From an uncultured Clostridia bacterium (GTDB lineage: Bacteria > Bacillota > Clostridia > Oscillospirales > Ruminococcaceae), in contig CANRFB010000014.1 of NCBI GenBank assembly GCA_947629785.1, forward strand, positions 1 through 49,492: a stretch of DNA of 49,492 nt. Direction: 5' to 3'. The stretch's first letter is position 1, and each line of letters opens with the position of its first letter. The notes under the pieces are model-generated. The model saw only the letters and a program-made list of their open reading frames with translations. It searched no databases and was not told where the DNA came from. Positions 8,942-17,748 of the stretch are shown here, piece after piece. Both the position numbers and the translations under genes were made by a program.

Positions 8942-9628
8942 TTACAGCACTTTTACAGGTTCAAAATGCACAAAATCCCCCGCTATCAAGCGGAAATCTA
9001 TACCGTCCCGCTCTCCGCAAATTGCGTATTTGTGGGCTTTTCCGTGGAGATGTCCGTAATAGCATTTCTTTACATTATATTTGTACATAACGTCAAGAAT
9101 GTCATAATTGTACTCATCTCCGTAAATAGGCGGATAGTGCAGGAAAACTATAGGTTCAAGCCCCTCCGAAACAGCCGACCGTATGGAAGTTTCCAACCGT
9201 CCCGCTTCCCTTGCAAGGACCTTCGCATCAGCGGGGACTTCCGTTTCGTTTATCCAGCCTCGAGTGCCGCATATCCCGTAATTTTCATATCTGTAATGAT
9301 TGTTATGGAGAAATTTTATGGTGTCAAAGCAATTTTCTTCAAGAAATCCGTTAAGCTTTGAAATCGTAGACCACCAGTAATCGTGATTGCCTTTTGAAAT
9401 GATCTTCGTTCCTTTCAAAGCGTTTATAAAAGCAAAATCATCTTTTGCCTCTGCAAGGTCTATTCCCCATGAAATATCCCCGGGAATTACCACAATATCC
9501 TCCTCGGAAACCGTTTTCGCCCAGTTTTCCGAAAGCTTTTCAACGTGATCCTCCCAGCCTCCGAAAATATCCATAGGCTTGTTGACCGACATTGACAAAT
9601 GCAGATCGGCTATTGCAAATAACGACAC
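8942..9628 (-). CDS. Calcineurin-like metallophosphoesterase
   Basis: A 228-residue dinuclear metal phosphoesterase, close to the COG1768 predicted phosphohydrolases. The metal ligands are visible in order: DLHL (Asp8, His10), GDISWG, GNHDYWW, and the late YGHLHG. The substrate is unknown. The start is GTG at 9628, preceded by a GGGGTG ribosome site. No ATG start in frame preserves the first metal motif. It follows thrC by 12 bp and is the last gene of the rplS-to-thrC series. No terminator is visible before the tig promoter. Confidence 0.85.
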   Translation of the reverse strand: MSLFAIADLHLSMSVNKPMDIFGGWEDHVEKLSENWAKTVSEEDIVVIPGDISWGIDLAEAKDDFAFINALKGTKIISKGNHDYWWSTISKLNGFLEENCFDTIKFLHNNHYRYENYGICGTRGWINETEVPADAKVLAREAGRLETSIRSAVSEGLEPIVFLHYPPIYGDEYNYDILDVMYKYNVKKCYYGHLHGKAHKYAICGERDGIDFRLIAGDFVHFEPVKVL

Positions 9629-9640
9629 CGCATCACCCCG

Positions 9641-11134
9641 TTAAACGGAAAGTTTTCCGAGAACATATTCTTTCTGATCTTCCTTGACAATAACGTCCTT
9701 GAAGCGTATCTCCTTGGTTTTCAGAGAAGCAAGGGACTGCGGTATCTTATATCCCGAAAGTTCCGCAAGTCTGTCCACCATGTCAAATTCGTCAAGCTGA
9801 GAAGCTTTTCCCTCAATAGCTTCCAGAACGCTTGCACTGAATTTGTAAGGACTTGCCGTGGAAGCGATTATTGTCTTTGTTGTATCTCCCGTTTCCCTGC
9901 GGTAATCCTCATAAACCTTTACTGCCACCGCGGAATGTGTGTCCAGCGTGTAGGAATACTTGTCGTAAATTCTCTTTATTGTCGCCTTTGTTTCGGTATC
10001 GTCGCAGAATCCCGCCGCAAATTCCTCCGAAAGCTTCTTCTTTATATCGTCCGTAACTTCATATCTGCCGTTCTTGCTGAGAGAGCCGAACCATTCTCTT
10101 ATAACAGCGTCATTTTCGCCGCACATAAGATACAGCAGACGTTCAAGGTTGCTGGAAATAAGTATATCCATGGACGGAGAAATAGTCGTATAGAATTCCC
10201 TGTTCCTGTCGTAAATTCCCGTTTTGATAAAGTCCGTAAGAACTTTGTTGGAATTTGACGCGCACACAAGCTTGTTAACCGGAACTCCCATGTGTTTTGC
10301 ATAATAAGCCGCAAGGATATTTCCGAAATTACCCGTAGGAACGACAATATTTACCTTATCTCCCGCCTTTATTTCGCCGTCCTTTACAAGGGAAGCATAC
10401 GCGGAAATATAGTAAATTATCTGCGGAGCAAGACGTCCCCAGTTAATGGAATTTGCGCTGGAGAACATCAGACCTTTTGCGTCAAGTTCAGCCTTTATCT
10501 TTTCGTCCGTAAAGATAGCTTTTACACCGTTCTGGCAGTCATCGAAATTGCCCTCCACAGCGCAGACCGCAACGTTATTGCCGCTCTGAGTGGTCATCTG
10601 GCGCTTCTGCATGGGACTTACGCCGTCCTCGGGATAGAATACCATTATCTGAGTTCCGGGAACATCCGCAAAGCCCTCTAAAGCCGCTTTGCCCGTATCT
10701 CCGGAAGTAGCCACCAGAATAACTATCTTCTTGTCAATGTTTATCTTCTTCGCCGAAGTCGTCAGCAGATACGGAAGTATCTGTAATGCCATATCCTTGA
10801 AAGCGCAGGTAGGACCGTGCCACAGTTCAAGAATATAAGTTCCGTCAAAAAGGTGTGAAATTTCGGAAATATTATCCGTTGCAAATTTCTTGTCATTGTA
10901 AGCGTTTTCGGTGCAGTATCTTATTTCGGCGTCGGTAAAATCAGTAAGATACTTCGCGAAAATATACGCCGCTCTTTCGGAATAACTCATATCCCCCAGC
11001 TTAACTATTTCGTCAATGCTTATGGGCGGTATTTCGGAGGGCACAAAAAGTCCTCCGTCATCGGAAATGCCCTTGACAATAGCTTCCGCAGAGGAAATTT
11101 TCACATTACTGTTTCTTGTGCTTTTGTAGTACAT
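9641..11134 (-). CDS. thrC: Threonine synthase
   Basis: PLP enzyme converting O-phosphohomoserine to threonine, the last step of threonine synthesis. The 497-residue length fits the longer (class II-like) form. The PLP lysine is Lys113 in HGPTCAFKDMALQ, and the phosphate-binding GNFGNILAAYY loop lies around residue 270. Starting MYYKSTRNSN with SDDGGLFVP shortly after is typical. No thrB, hom or T-box leader is next to it. It sits alone between yraN and a phosphoesterase, so it is probably read through from the rplS operon. Confidence 0.95.
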   Translation of the reverse strand: MYYKSTRNSNVKISSAEAIVKGISDDGGLFVPSEIPPISIDEIVKLGDMSYSERAAYIFAKYLTDFTDAEIRYCTENAYNDKKFATDNISEISHLFDGTYILELWHGPTCAFKDMALQILPYLLTTSAKKINIDKKIVILVATSGDTGKAALEGFADVPGTQIMVFYPEDGVSPMQKRQMTTQSGNNVAVCAVEGNFDDCQNGVKAIFTDEKIKAELDAKGLMFSSANSINWGRLAPQIIYYISAYASLVKDGEIKAGDKVNIVVPTGNFGNILAAYYAKHMGVPVNKLVCASNSNKVLTDFIKTGIYDRNREFYTTISPSMDILISSNLERLLYLMCGENDAVIREWFGSLSKNGRYEVTDDIKKKLSEEFAAGFCDDTETKATIKRIYDKYSYTLDTHSAVAVKVYEDYRRETGDTTKTIIASTASPYKFSASVLEAIEGKASQLDEFDMVDRLAELSGYKIPQSLASLKTKEIRFKDVIVKEDQKEYVLGKLSV

Positions 11135-11163
11135 ATACTAACAGTCCTTTACAAAAAATTACA

Positions 11164-11526
11164 TTATTCACTTGCGTCAAAAGCATTTTCAATGTACTGT
11201 ATTTCTAATACTCTCCCATCTGACATTGTTACCCAAGCCTCATCAAATCTCGGCTGTAAGTCATGGGGAAAACGCATTGAATACAATTCTGACGCTCTTA
11301 TTATCCGTTTCTGTTTTGCCTTTGTAACAGCTTCAAATCCGTTTACAAGCGGGGCGGGCGCTCTTGTTTTCACCTCGGTGAACGCAATTACGCCGTCTTT
11401 CTCGGAAATTATATCGATTTCCCCGCCCTTTACCCTGAAATTTCTTTTAAGAATTTTATAACCATTCTTTTCAAGGTAAGCGGCGGTAAAATTTTCGCCT
11501 AAATCTCCTGTTTCTTTTCTATCCAT
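11164..11526 (-). CDS. YraN family (UPF0102) endonuclease-like protein
   Basis: A 120-residue protein with the nuclease-like core GEIDII and FTEVKTR, resembling restriction endonuclease-like and Holliday junction resolvase folds. The Asp and Glu-X-Lys of the catalytic site are present. The function is not established. It overlaps rnhB by eight bases and follows the common rplS-lepB-rbgA-rnhB-yraN order. Confidence 0.9.
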   Translation of the reverse strand: MDRKETGDLGENFTAAYLEKNGYKILKRNFRVKGGEIDIISEKDGVIAFTEVKTRAPAPLVNGFEAVTKAKQKRIIRASELYSMRFPHDLQPRFDEAWVTMSDGRVLEIQYIENAFDASE

Positions 11527-12139
11527 TCTTCTTTATCTTTTTAAGAAATGACATTCTATGAATAGGGCAGGGACCGTATTCCGCTATAAGCTGTTTGTGA
11601 AGTTCCGTGCCATACCCTTTATGTTTTTCAAATCTGTACTGCGGATATTTTTCCGCCATTCCGCACATATATCTGTCACGGCTGACCTTTGCAAGTATCG
11701 AAGCCGCGGCTATGCTTGCCGACAAACCGTCGCCCTTTATGACCGTTTCTATCCTGCAATCTATATCAGGAGACTTGTTTCCGTCAACAAGAACTATATC
11801 CGCCGATATTCCCAGCCCCTCATATGCCCGCTTCATAGCCAGCATGGCGGCATTAAGGATATTTATGGACTCTATTTCCTCCACCGAGGCTGTCGCAACG
11901 CAATATGCCTTTGCTTTGGAAATTATCTCGTCATACAGCTTTTCGCGTTTCTTTCCGGAAAGTTTCTTGCTGTCATTTATACCCTCAATAACCGTATCTC
12001 CGTCAAAAATCACGGCGGCGGCGTAAACATCTCCCGCTAAAGGACCTCTGCCCGCTTCATCTATTCCACATATAACAGGAAAATTTTTCCTCTTTTCCCT
12101 GTCAAATTCAAAAAGGTCTGCAATTCCGGTCTTTTCCAT
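11519..12139 (-). CDS. rnhB: Ribonuclease HII
   Basis: Removes ribonucleotides from DNA and RNA of RNA-DNA hybrids. The catalytic Asp-Glu pair sits in GIDEAGRGPLAGDVYAAAV. DSKKLS, LVDGNK and SILAKVSRDR complete the signature. The frame opens with a TTG at 12148, but the ATG at 12139 lies nine bases after AAAGGA whereas the TTG has no spacing at all, so I chose the ATG (206 residues). The ribosome site lies inside the end of rbgA, so the two are tightly coupled. Confidence 0.92.
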   Translation of the reverse strand: MEKTGIADLFEFDREKRKNFPVICGIDEAGRGPLAGDVYAAAVIFDGDTVIEGINDSKKLSGKKREKLYDEIISKAKAYCVATASVEEIESINILNAAMLAMKRAYEGLGISADIVLVDGNKSPDIDCRIETVIKGDGLSASIAAASILAKVSRDRYMCGMAEKYPQYRFEKHKGYGTELHKQLIAEYGPCPIHRMSFLKKIKKNG

Positions 12140-12144
12140 AAAAT

Positions 12145-13011
12145 TCAATCCTTTGGCGGAAGTTCAAGGGTCATTTGTCCCAGCTTTCCGCTTCTGTATT
12201 CGTCCAGAACAGCCGCTGCTGCGCGTTCGGTGTTTATTTCCCCGCCGGAAATAAGCATTCCGCGGGCTTTCCCGACTTTCAGAAGCAGTTCATAGCCGTC
12301 CTCGCACTCCGAAACGTCTATTTTATATCTTTCGGAAATGCGTTTCCCGTAAAGTCCGCTTAAAATGTATAACAGCCTGCTTGCAAGGGCTTCCGTATCA
12401 ACAACATCGTCCTTTACGGCGCCGGTAAACGCTAATTTTTCGCCCACCGTCATATCATCGAACTTAGGCCACAGAACGCCGGGCATATCCAGAAGTTCAA
12501 TATCATCGCTTATCCGTATCCACTGTTTATCTCTTGTTACTCCGGGGCGATCCTCGACCTTTGCCTTTTTCTGTCCCGCCAGCCTGTTTATGAACGAGGA
12601 TTTTCCCACATTGGGAATACCCACCACCATCAGGTGAAGCGTCCGACCTTTCATGCCTTTGGATTCGTACTTTTTCAGCACTCCGGAAAGGACTTCCCTT
12701 ACCGCCGGAACGAACTTATTCAAGCCCTTTCCGCTTCGGCAATCGGCGGCAATTGCGGTAATTCCCTGACGGCTGTACCATGAAAGCCATTTCTGCGTGG
12801 AAGAACCGTCCGCCGCGTCCGCCTTGTTAAGTATAACTATCCTCGGTTTGCCCTCGATCAGCGAACCAAGATCGGGATTTTTGCTCGATTCGGGAATACG
12901 TGCGTCAACGATCTCCACCACAGCGTCCACAAGCGGCAAGCTTGCTTTTATCATGCGCTTGGTTTTGGTCATATGCCCCGGAAACCACTGTATAGACGGT
13001 ATATCAGTCAT
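12145..13011 (-). CDS. rbgA: Ribosome biogenesis GTPase RbgA (YlqF)
   Basis: Circularly permuted GTPase needed for late 50S subunit assembly. The permuted order is visible: G4 motif LNKADA first, then the P-loop GIPNVGKSS, then G3 DMPGV. The N-terminal IQWFPGHMTK is the family signature. The 288 residues match the family. It lies between lepB (13 bp) and rnhB in the rplS operon, so large-subunit protein L19 and a large-subunit assembly factor are co-transcribed. Confidence 0.94.
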   Translation of the reverse strand: MTDIPSIQWFPGHMTKTKRMIKASLPLVDAVVEIVDARIPESSKNPDLGSLIEGKPRIVILNKADAADGSSTQKWLSWYSRQGITAIAADCRSGKGLNKFVPAVREVLSGVLKKYESKGMKGRTLHLMVVGIPNVGKSSFINRLAGQKKAKVEDRPGVTRDKQWIRISDDIELLDMPGVLWPKFDDMTVGEKLAFTGAVKDDVVDTEALASRLLYILSGLYGKRISERYKIDVSECEDGYELLLKVGKARGMLISGGEINTERAAAAVLDEYRSGKLGQMTLELPPKD

Positions 13012-13024
13012 TATTTCCTCCGGA

Positions 13025-13648
13025 TCATGCAGGAACGCCCATAGAGCTGAACGGGAATATCCTTACAATAACTTTTCCGAGAACATCTTCTTCTTCCACA
13101 AAACCTACCCGCGGGTCTCTGCTGTCGGTAGAATTCATACGGTTATCCCCCATAACGAAAACATAGCCCTCCGGAACGGTAACAGGATACTGATGTCCGC
13201 CCTCGTCCATCTGTGTAAGAGCATTTATATACGGTTCATTCAGGACAGTACCGTCTACCGATACTTCGCCCGTGTCAAAATTAATATTGACCTCCTGACC
13301 GCCTGTAGCTATAACACGCTTGACAATGACCTTGTTCAGACCGGTAATAGCTTCCAGCTTGTTTTCCGAATCATATATATGTCCCTTTGTATTGTTTACG
13401 ATAACGATGTCGCCCGCCTCGGGTTCATAGAAAAGATGTGAAACGATAAGCCTGTCACCGTCCACAAGTGTGGGAAGCATAGACTCACCGTCTACATTTG
13501 CAACGCGGAGAATAAACGTAAAAAAGAGTATAACAACAAAGAAAGCAAAAATTATGGTTTCCACCCAATCAAGATATTCTTCCGCCGCGCTTACTTCTTT
13601 ATCTTTATTCTCGTCAAGCGCTTCATAGTTCAGCTCATATTTTGCCAT
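13025..13648 (-). CDS. lepB: Signal peptidase I
   Basis: Membrane-bound Ser/Lys protease that removes signal peptides of secreted proteins. A single transmembrane segment spans about 29-49 after a short acidic cytoplasmic tail. Box B GESMLPTL carries Ser56, box D VKRVIA carries Lys110, and box E MGDNRMNSTDSRDPR follows. The 207-residue, one-membrane-segment form is typical of Gram-positive bacteria. A weak hairpin separates it from rplS. Confidence 0.94.
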   Translation of the reverse strand: MAKYELNYEALDENKDKEVSAAEEYLDWVETIIFAFFVVILFFTFILRVANVDGESMLPTLVDGDRLIVSHLFYEPEAGDIVIVNNTKGHIYDSENKLEAITGLNKVIVKRVIATGGQEVNINFDTGEVSVDGTVLNEPYINALTQMDEGGHQYPVTVPEGYVFVMGDNRMNSTDSRDPRVGFVEEEDVLGKVIVRIFPFSSMGVPA

Positions 13649-13712
13649 AGCAATACACCCTTTCCGAGTTCATTTTCAAATCTTTGTCCGCAGAACAACA
13701 GAGAGATAGCAC

Positions 13713-13735
13713 AAAAGGGACGGTAAGTCCCTTTT
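13713..13735 (-). terminator. Hairpin between rplS and lepB, partial terminator
   Basis: A perfect 9-bp stem (13713-13721 with 13727-13735) with a 5-nt loop, but only four U residues follow. It may reduce read-through so that L19 is made in excess over the downstream enzymes, or protect the 3' end of a processed rplS mRNA. Confidence 0.6.
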
Positions 13736-13750
13736 GCGTTAAACGCTCCG

Positions 13751-14095
13751 TCAGCGTATCTGTTCCTTAACTTTAGCAGCCTTACCGACTCTGTTGCGGA
13801 GATAGTACAGCTTGCTGCGGCGAACCTTACCGCTTCTTACGACTTCTACCTTGTCAACAACAGGCGAATGAACAGGGAATACTCTTTCAATGCCGCAGCC
13901 GTGAGCAACACGTCTTACGGTGAAAGTCTCGTTTATTCCGCCGTGTTTCTTGGCAATAACAGTACCTTCAAATATCTGGATCCTGTATTTGTCGCCTTCC
14001 TTGATCTTTACCGATACCTTAACGGTATCGCCCACATTTACAACGGGAGCGTCTTTCTTCATGCTGCCGTCGCTAATAAGTTTGAGTGCGTCCAT
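13751..14095 (-). CDS. rplS: 50S ribosomal protein L19
   Basis: A 114-residue ribosomal protein at the interface of the 30S and 50S subunits. The conserved [34 protein letters not shown] and [14 protein letters not shown] segments are all present. The start follows AGGAGG. It is first in the rplS-lepB-rbgA-rnhB-yraN series and has a roughly 155-nt leader with several stems. Confidence 0.97.
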   Translation of the reverse strand: MDALKLISDGSMKKDAPVVNVGDTVKVSVKIKEGDKYRIQIFEGTVIAKKHGGINETFTVRRVAHGCGIERVFPVHSPVVDKVEVVRSGKVRRSKLYYLRNRVGKAAKVKEQIR

Positions 14096-14250
14096 ATCTG
14101 TTTCCTCCTGATTTCAAGACATTCATACCTTTCGCAAGACAGCCGGGTACAACACTCAGAACCGGCATAAGGCAGCGGACTGTCCTTTTAATGTCAGCCT
14201 TTCGGCAGGCATTATTCTCGCCGTAAAATACACGGCGGATAATCAAATGC
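14096..14250 (-). promoter_or_regulatory. Structured leader of rplS
   Basis: The leader between the predicted start site and the rplS ATG contains a 6-bp hairpin (14219-14224 with 14232-14237), a GCCT/AGGC hairpin with a GA-rich loop just downstream, and a longer helix. The longer helix has GCCGG pairing with CCGGC and is extended by GACA with TGTC. L19 leaders that bind the protein are known in Firmicutes, but I cannot confirm a match to that family by eye. Confidence 0.45.
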
Positions 14251-14256
14251 TCTTTA

Positions 14257-14285
14257 ATTTTAACACATTTTTATACAGATTGCAA
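14257..14285 (-). promoter_or_regulatory. Promoter of rplS
   Basis: TTGCAA (14280-14285) and TAAAAT (complement of 14257-14262) with 17-bp spacing on the minus strand. Confidence 0.6.
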
Positions 14286-14317
14286 GTATTTTCAGCCAAA
14301 ATTTTGTGAAATGTAAA

Positions 14318-14977
14318 TTATATAAATTTTTCACCGCTTTTGCACAATATTTTTGTGCGTTCTATACAAACGTTTTCAAAATCAATTCCGCTCACTCGGG
14401 AAAACGCATCGGCAAAAACGTTTGCGTTTATGTTTAAAGCACCGCCTGCGGGAAGTCTTACCGTCAGCGCAAGATGATCGCCGCAGACTTCCGTGTTCAG
14501 AATTTCAATATGCGGTCTGATGTCTACCGTTACTATACCCTTGCTTTTGGAATGTTTTTCCGCCTCGATGGTCTCCATAGACATCATTCTTTCAAGCGCT
14601 TTGAAAATTTCACCGGCAGCGCCGTAAAATTTCATTTCATACTCTGCGGAAGCTATATCCTGATTTTTGTGAACGGGCTTGGCAAGCTCCGTGACGGAAA
14701 TCCCGTCAGGCATGACGGAATCAAGCCTTTCCCGCGCTTTTTCAAAATCTATCTCCTCTATGACCGAGAAATCCATGAACTCCGTGCGGCTTGAAATTCC
14801 CAAAGACAGAGCAAGCGGAAAATTAAGGTAAATGTGCGGATTGAATCCCTGTGAATACCACACAGGCAGTCCCGAACGCTTCAAAGCCCTTTGCATGGTC
14901 CGCTGCAGATCAAGATGCGAAATGAACACGGCTCGTCCGCTTTTTGAAAACACCGCCCGAACATCAATCTTTTCCAA
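14318..14977 (-). CDS. TIGR03936 family (DUF2344) radical SAM-associated protein
   Basis: A 219-residue protein with the family hallmarks FISHLDLQRTMQRALKRSG and PVWYSQGFNPH near the N-terminus. Members are found next to or fused to the TIGR03960 radical SAM protein. The reaction is unknown. Its start lies within the last 14 bases of the radical SAM gene, so the two are coupled and probably act together. In many Clostridia this pair precedes an RNase G gene and rplU. Here it precedes the rplS promoter. Confidence 0.88.
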   Translation of the reverse strand: MEKIDVRAVFSKSGRAVFISHLDLQRTMQRALKRSGLPVWYSQGFNPHIYLNFPLALSLGISSRTEFMDFSVIEEIDFEKARERLDSVMPDGISVTELAKPVHKNQDIASAEYEMKFYGAAGEIFKALERMMSMETIEAEKHSKSKGIVTVDIRPHIEILNTEVCGDHLALTVRLPAGGALNINANVFADAFSRVSGIDFENVCIERTKILCKSGEKFI

Positions 14978-16814
14978 AGCAAGCGCCTCCCATTACCCCC
15001 GAAATTCCGCAGCCCGAACATTTTTCGCGGCAATTCGGCGTAGTTTCAGCGTTTAACGCCTTTTTATGCTCCCTTATAAGGAATTCGCGGGAAATATAAT
15101 AGTCCAGATGCTGCCACGGCATAACTTCATCATAGGAACGCTTTCTATATGCGTAAAAGTCCATGTCAAGCCCTGCTTTTTCAAAGGCTTTTACCCAGAG
15201 TTCGTATCTGTAGAATTCGCTCCAGCTGTCAAATTTGCAGCCCGACTTCCAAGCCTCATATATGACTTCTCCAAGCCGTCTGTCGCCTTTTGCAAGAACG
15301 GCTTCAAGAATGCTTACCTTATAATTGTGCCAGCTGACGTTTATCCTCTTTTTTGAACGTATACTGCCAAGCAGAAGTTTCTGACGGCGGTCAATTTCCT
15401 CCGCGGACGCCTGCGGTTCAAATTCAAAAGGCGTAAATGGTTTAGGAACGAACGTGGCGCAGCTTACAGATATAGAAACGTGCCGCCCTTTGGGTCTGTT
15501 CGGGTTCTGATAGTAAAGGTCAACTATCTTTTCGGCAAGTTCCGCAATTCCGATAATATCCTCGTCTGTCTCGGTGGGAAGTCCCATCATAAAATACAGC
15601 TTGACCGAAGTGTAACCGCCTTCAAAAGCAATTCTGCACGCCCGCATTATTTCATCTTCGGTAATATTCTTGTTGATAACGTCCCTGAGCCGCTGAGTTC
15701 CCGCTTCTGGGGCGAATGTCAGACCGCTTTTGCGGATAGCTTTCAGCCGTTCCATAAGTTCATTGCTGAAACGGTCTATCCGCATTGAGGGCAGGGAAAG
15801 ATTTATCTTTTCGCCGTCCGTGTATTCCGAAAGTTTTATAAGAGTTTCATCAATGCTTGAAAGGTCGCTGGTACTCAACGAGGACAGGGAAACTTCCTCA
15901 TAGCCCGTGCTTTCGCAAAGTGAACGTGTCTGACTGCAAATGGTCTCCGAACTTTTCTCCCGAAGCGGTCTGTAAATGAATCCCGCCTGACAGAAGCGGC
16001 AGCCTCTTATACAGCCGCGAAGGACTTCCACCACCGCGCGGTCATGAACAATTTCACAATATGGAACCACAAAGGATTCGGGATAATAAATGCTGTCAAG
16101 GTCTTTTATAATGCGTTTCCGTATCTTTGCAGTGGCATTGGGGTGATTTGGCAGAACTGCAGCGACAGTTCCGTCATTATTATAGGAAACATCATAAAAG
16201 GACGGCACATAAATGCCCTCTATCTTAGCCGCTTCCGCAAGGAATTCCCGCTTTGAACAGCCACGCTTCTTCATTCCGGCGTAAAGGTCCATAAGTTCAA
16301 GATTGACTTCCTCGCCCTCGCCTAAAATGAATAAATCTATAAAATCAACTAGCGGCTCGGGATTGCAGACGCAAGGTCCTCCCGCCACAACGACAGGCAT
16401 ATCCTCCGTTCGGTCTTTTGCTTTCACAGGAAGCCCCGCAAGGTCAAGCATATTCAGAATATTTGTATAGCAAAGTTCGTACTGTACCGTAAAACCTATA
16501 AAGTCAAATTCTCTTATGGGGTCGAGGCTTTCCAAGGCGTAAAGCGGGATATTATTTTCCCGCATAAGCGCTTCCATGTCCTCCCACGGCGCAAAGACCC
16601 GCTCGCACCAGAAGTTTTCCCGCTTGTTTTTCAGGGAATACAGTATCTTCATTCCCAGATGTGACATTCCCACGTCATAGGAGTCGGGAAAGCAGAACGC
16701 AAAGCGCACATCTACCTTGTTCTTATCCTTAACAACGCTGTTAAGTTCCCCGCCTATGTATCTTGAGGGGTTCCTGACTTTCAGCAGGATATTTTCTATC
16801 TGTTCCTTTAACAT
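14964..16814 (-). CDS. TIGR03960 family B12-binding-like radical SAM protein
   Basis: A 616-residue radical SAM enzyme. The N-terminal part (about 1-200) resembles a B12-binding fold, with VVVAGGPCVCNPEPL. The radical SAM core begins with CIRGCRFCQAGFIYRP, whose three cysteines bind the iron-sulfur cluster. A C-terminal CREKCSGCG motif adds more cysteines, possibly for a second cluster. The target is not known. Family members are often thought to modify RNA or a ribosomal component because of their gene neighbourhoods. It is followed by the overlapping TIGR03936 partner. Confidence 0.92.
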   Translation of the reverse strand: MLKEQIENILLKVRNPSRYIGGELNSVVKDKNKVDVRFAFCFPDSYDVGMSHLGMKILYSLKNKRENFWCERVFAPWEDMEALMRENNIPLYALESLDPIREFDFIGFTVQYELCYTNILNMLDLAGLPVKAKDRTEDMPVVVAGGPCVCNPEPLVDFIDLFILGEGEEVNLELMDLYAGMKKRGCSKREFLAEAAKIEGIYVPSFYDVSYNNDGTVAAVLPNHPNATAKIRKRIIKDLDSIYYPESFVVPYCEIVHDRAVVEVLRGCIRGCRFCQAGFIYRPLREKSSETICSQTRSLCESTGYEEVSLSSLSTSDLSSIDETLIKLSEYTDGEKINLSLPSMRIDRFSNELMERLKAIRKSGLTFAPEAGTQRLRDVINKNITEDEIMRACRIAFEGGYTSVKLYFMMGLPTETDEDIIGIAELAEKIVDLYYQNPNRPKGRHVSISVSCATFVPKPFTPFEFEPQASAEEIDRRQKLLLGSIRSKKRINVSWHNYKVSILEAVLAKGDRRLGEVIYEAWKSGCKFDSWSEFYRYELWVKAFEKAGLDMDFYAYRKRSYDEVMPWQHLDYYISREFLIREHKKALNAETTPNCREKCSGCGISGVMGGACFGKD

Positions 16815-16839
16815 AAATTTACATTCCTTTCACCGTATA

Positions 16840-17427
16840 TCAACAGTTCGCCGCCGAAATAAGCAGATAGCACAATGTGATATACAGTGTAAAATTTCCC
16901 TTTCCCGCAAAGGCAAATGCCGTCATTATTCCTAAAATAAGGAAGATATTCAGCCATTTGAGATACCTTTCCAGAATACACGCCTGCGAAAAGCTGCAAA
17001 GCCGCCTTATAAAAGCAACAAGAAGCTTTCCCCCGTCCAGATACTGTAACGGAAGAAGATTGAATACCCCTATAACGGCATTTATCACCGAAAACAGTTT
17101 CAGTTCGGGAACATTTACCGCCGACAGCGCCGCAGCCGCAAGGAAATTCGCGCCGCTCCCGCCTATAAGCACAAGAAGCTCCGTTCCGAAGTCGGTAAAG
17201 CAGAATTGCTTGTCGGGCATGATTTTTATACCCGCACCGTAGAAAAGTATTCTCCGCGCGGGAATTCCGCGTATTTTCATAACGGCAAGATGTCCCGTTT
17301 CGTGCCATAAACAGGCGGCAAGTCCGAGAACGGCATAGCTGTTTCCCAGCAGGAAAAGCAGCGAAACCGTTGCAAAAAAGCTGAAATCAAAGGCAATTAC
17401 CGCGTTTTTGTACCTGAACTCAAACAT
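16840..17427 (-). CDS. M50 family site-2-type membrane metalloprotease
   Basis: A 195-residue intramembrane zinc protease candidate. HETGH at 42-46 provides two zinc ligands and the catalytic Glu, and NLLPLQYLDGG places the third ligand at Asp131. About four or five hydrophobic segments surround these. It resembles the core of the sporulation protease SpoIVFB but stops before any CBS domain, so it is about 90 residues shorter than that protein. It overlaps the upstream small membrane protein gene by eight bases. The substrate is unknown. Confidence 0.85.
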   Translation of the reverse strand: MFEFRYKNAVIAFDFSFFATVSLLFLLGNSYAVLGLAACLWHETGHLAVMKIRGIPARRILFYGAGIKIMPDKQFCFTDFGTELLVLIGGSGANFLAAAALSAVNVPELKLFSVINAVIGVFNLLPLQYLDGGKLLVAFIRRLCSFSQACILERYLKWLNIFLILGIMTAFAFAGKGNFTLYITLCYLLISAANC

Positions 17428-17698
17428 TTGGCGTTGTTTTCAGGAAATCAAGCACTATCCGGAAAATTTCGGGAATATTTCCGTCACCGGAAAACCTGTC
17501 CGAATATATCCGGAAAATATCCTCCGCAAGTCCGTTGTCGAAAATGTTTATCACCACAAAAACTATGGCGGCAATAACGCACAGTATCGCCTGAAATGCA
17601 ATAATATCGGCAAGCGACGCCCTCGGCTTCTTCTGAATTATTATCTCCGTCCGCTCATCGCTCTGCAAAGCTTCCGCGCTTGTTAAAGTTTCTTCCAT
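17420..17698 (-). CDS. Small single-pass membrane protein upstream of the M50 protease
   Basis: Not recognised as a known family. The chosen ATG at 17698 follows AAAGGGGA at seven bases, while the frame extends 15 codons further without a good start. The 92-residue product has an acidic N-terminus, one hydrophobic segment (about 31-53) and an amphipathic C-terminal tail. Overlap with the M50 gene suggests the two products work together. By analogy with SpoIVFA, which holds SpoIVFB, it could be a regulator or anchor, but it has no M23 domain, so this is only a guess. Confidence 0.65.
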   Translation of the reverse strand: MEETLTSAEALQSDERTEIIIQKKPRASLADIIAFQAILCVIAAIVFVVINIFDNGLAEDIFRIYSDRFSGDGNIPEIFRIVLDFLKTTPNV

Positions 17699-17748
17699 AA
17701 ACTCGTCCCCTTTCATTAAATGGATATTTATGAAAGAGGACAAATATG

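Noticed and set aside
11135-11163. T-box or other leader control of thrC
   Set aside because: Only 29 bp separate it from yraN, too short for any riboswitch.
11607-12026. 139-codon + strand frame opposite rnhB
   Set aside because: Antisense shadow of a clear RNase HII gene.
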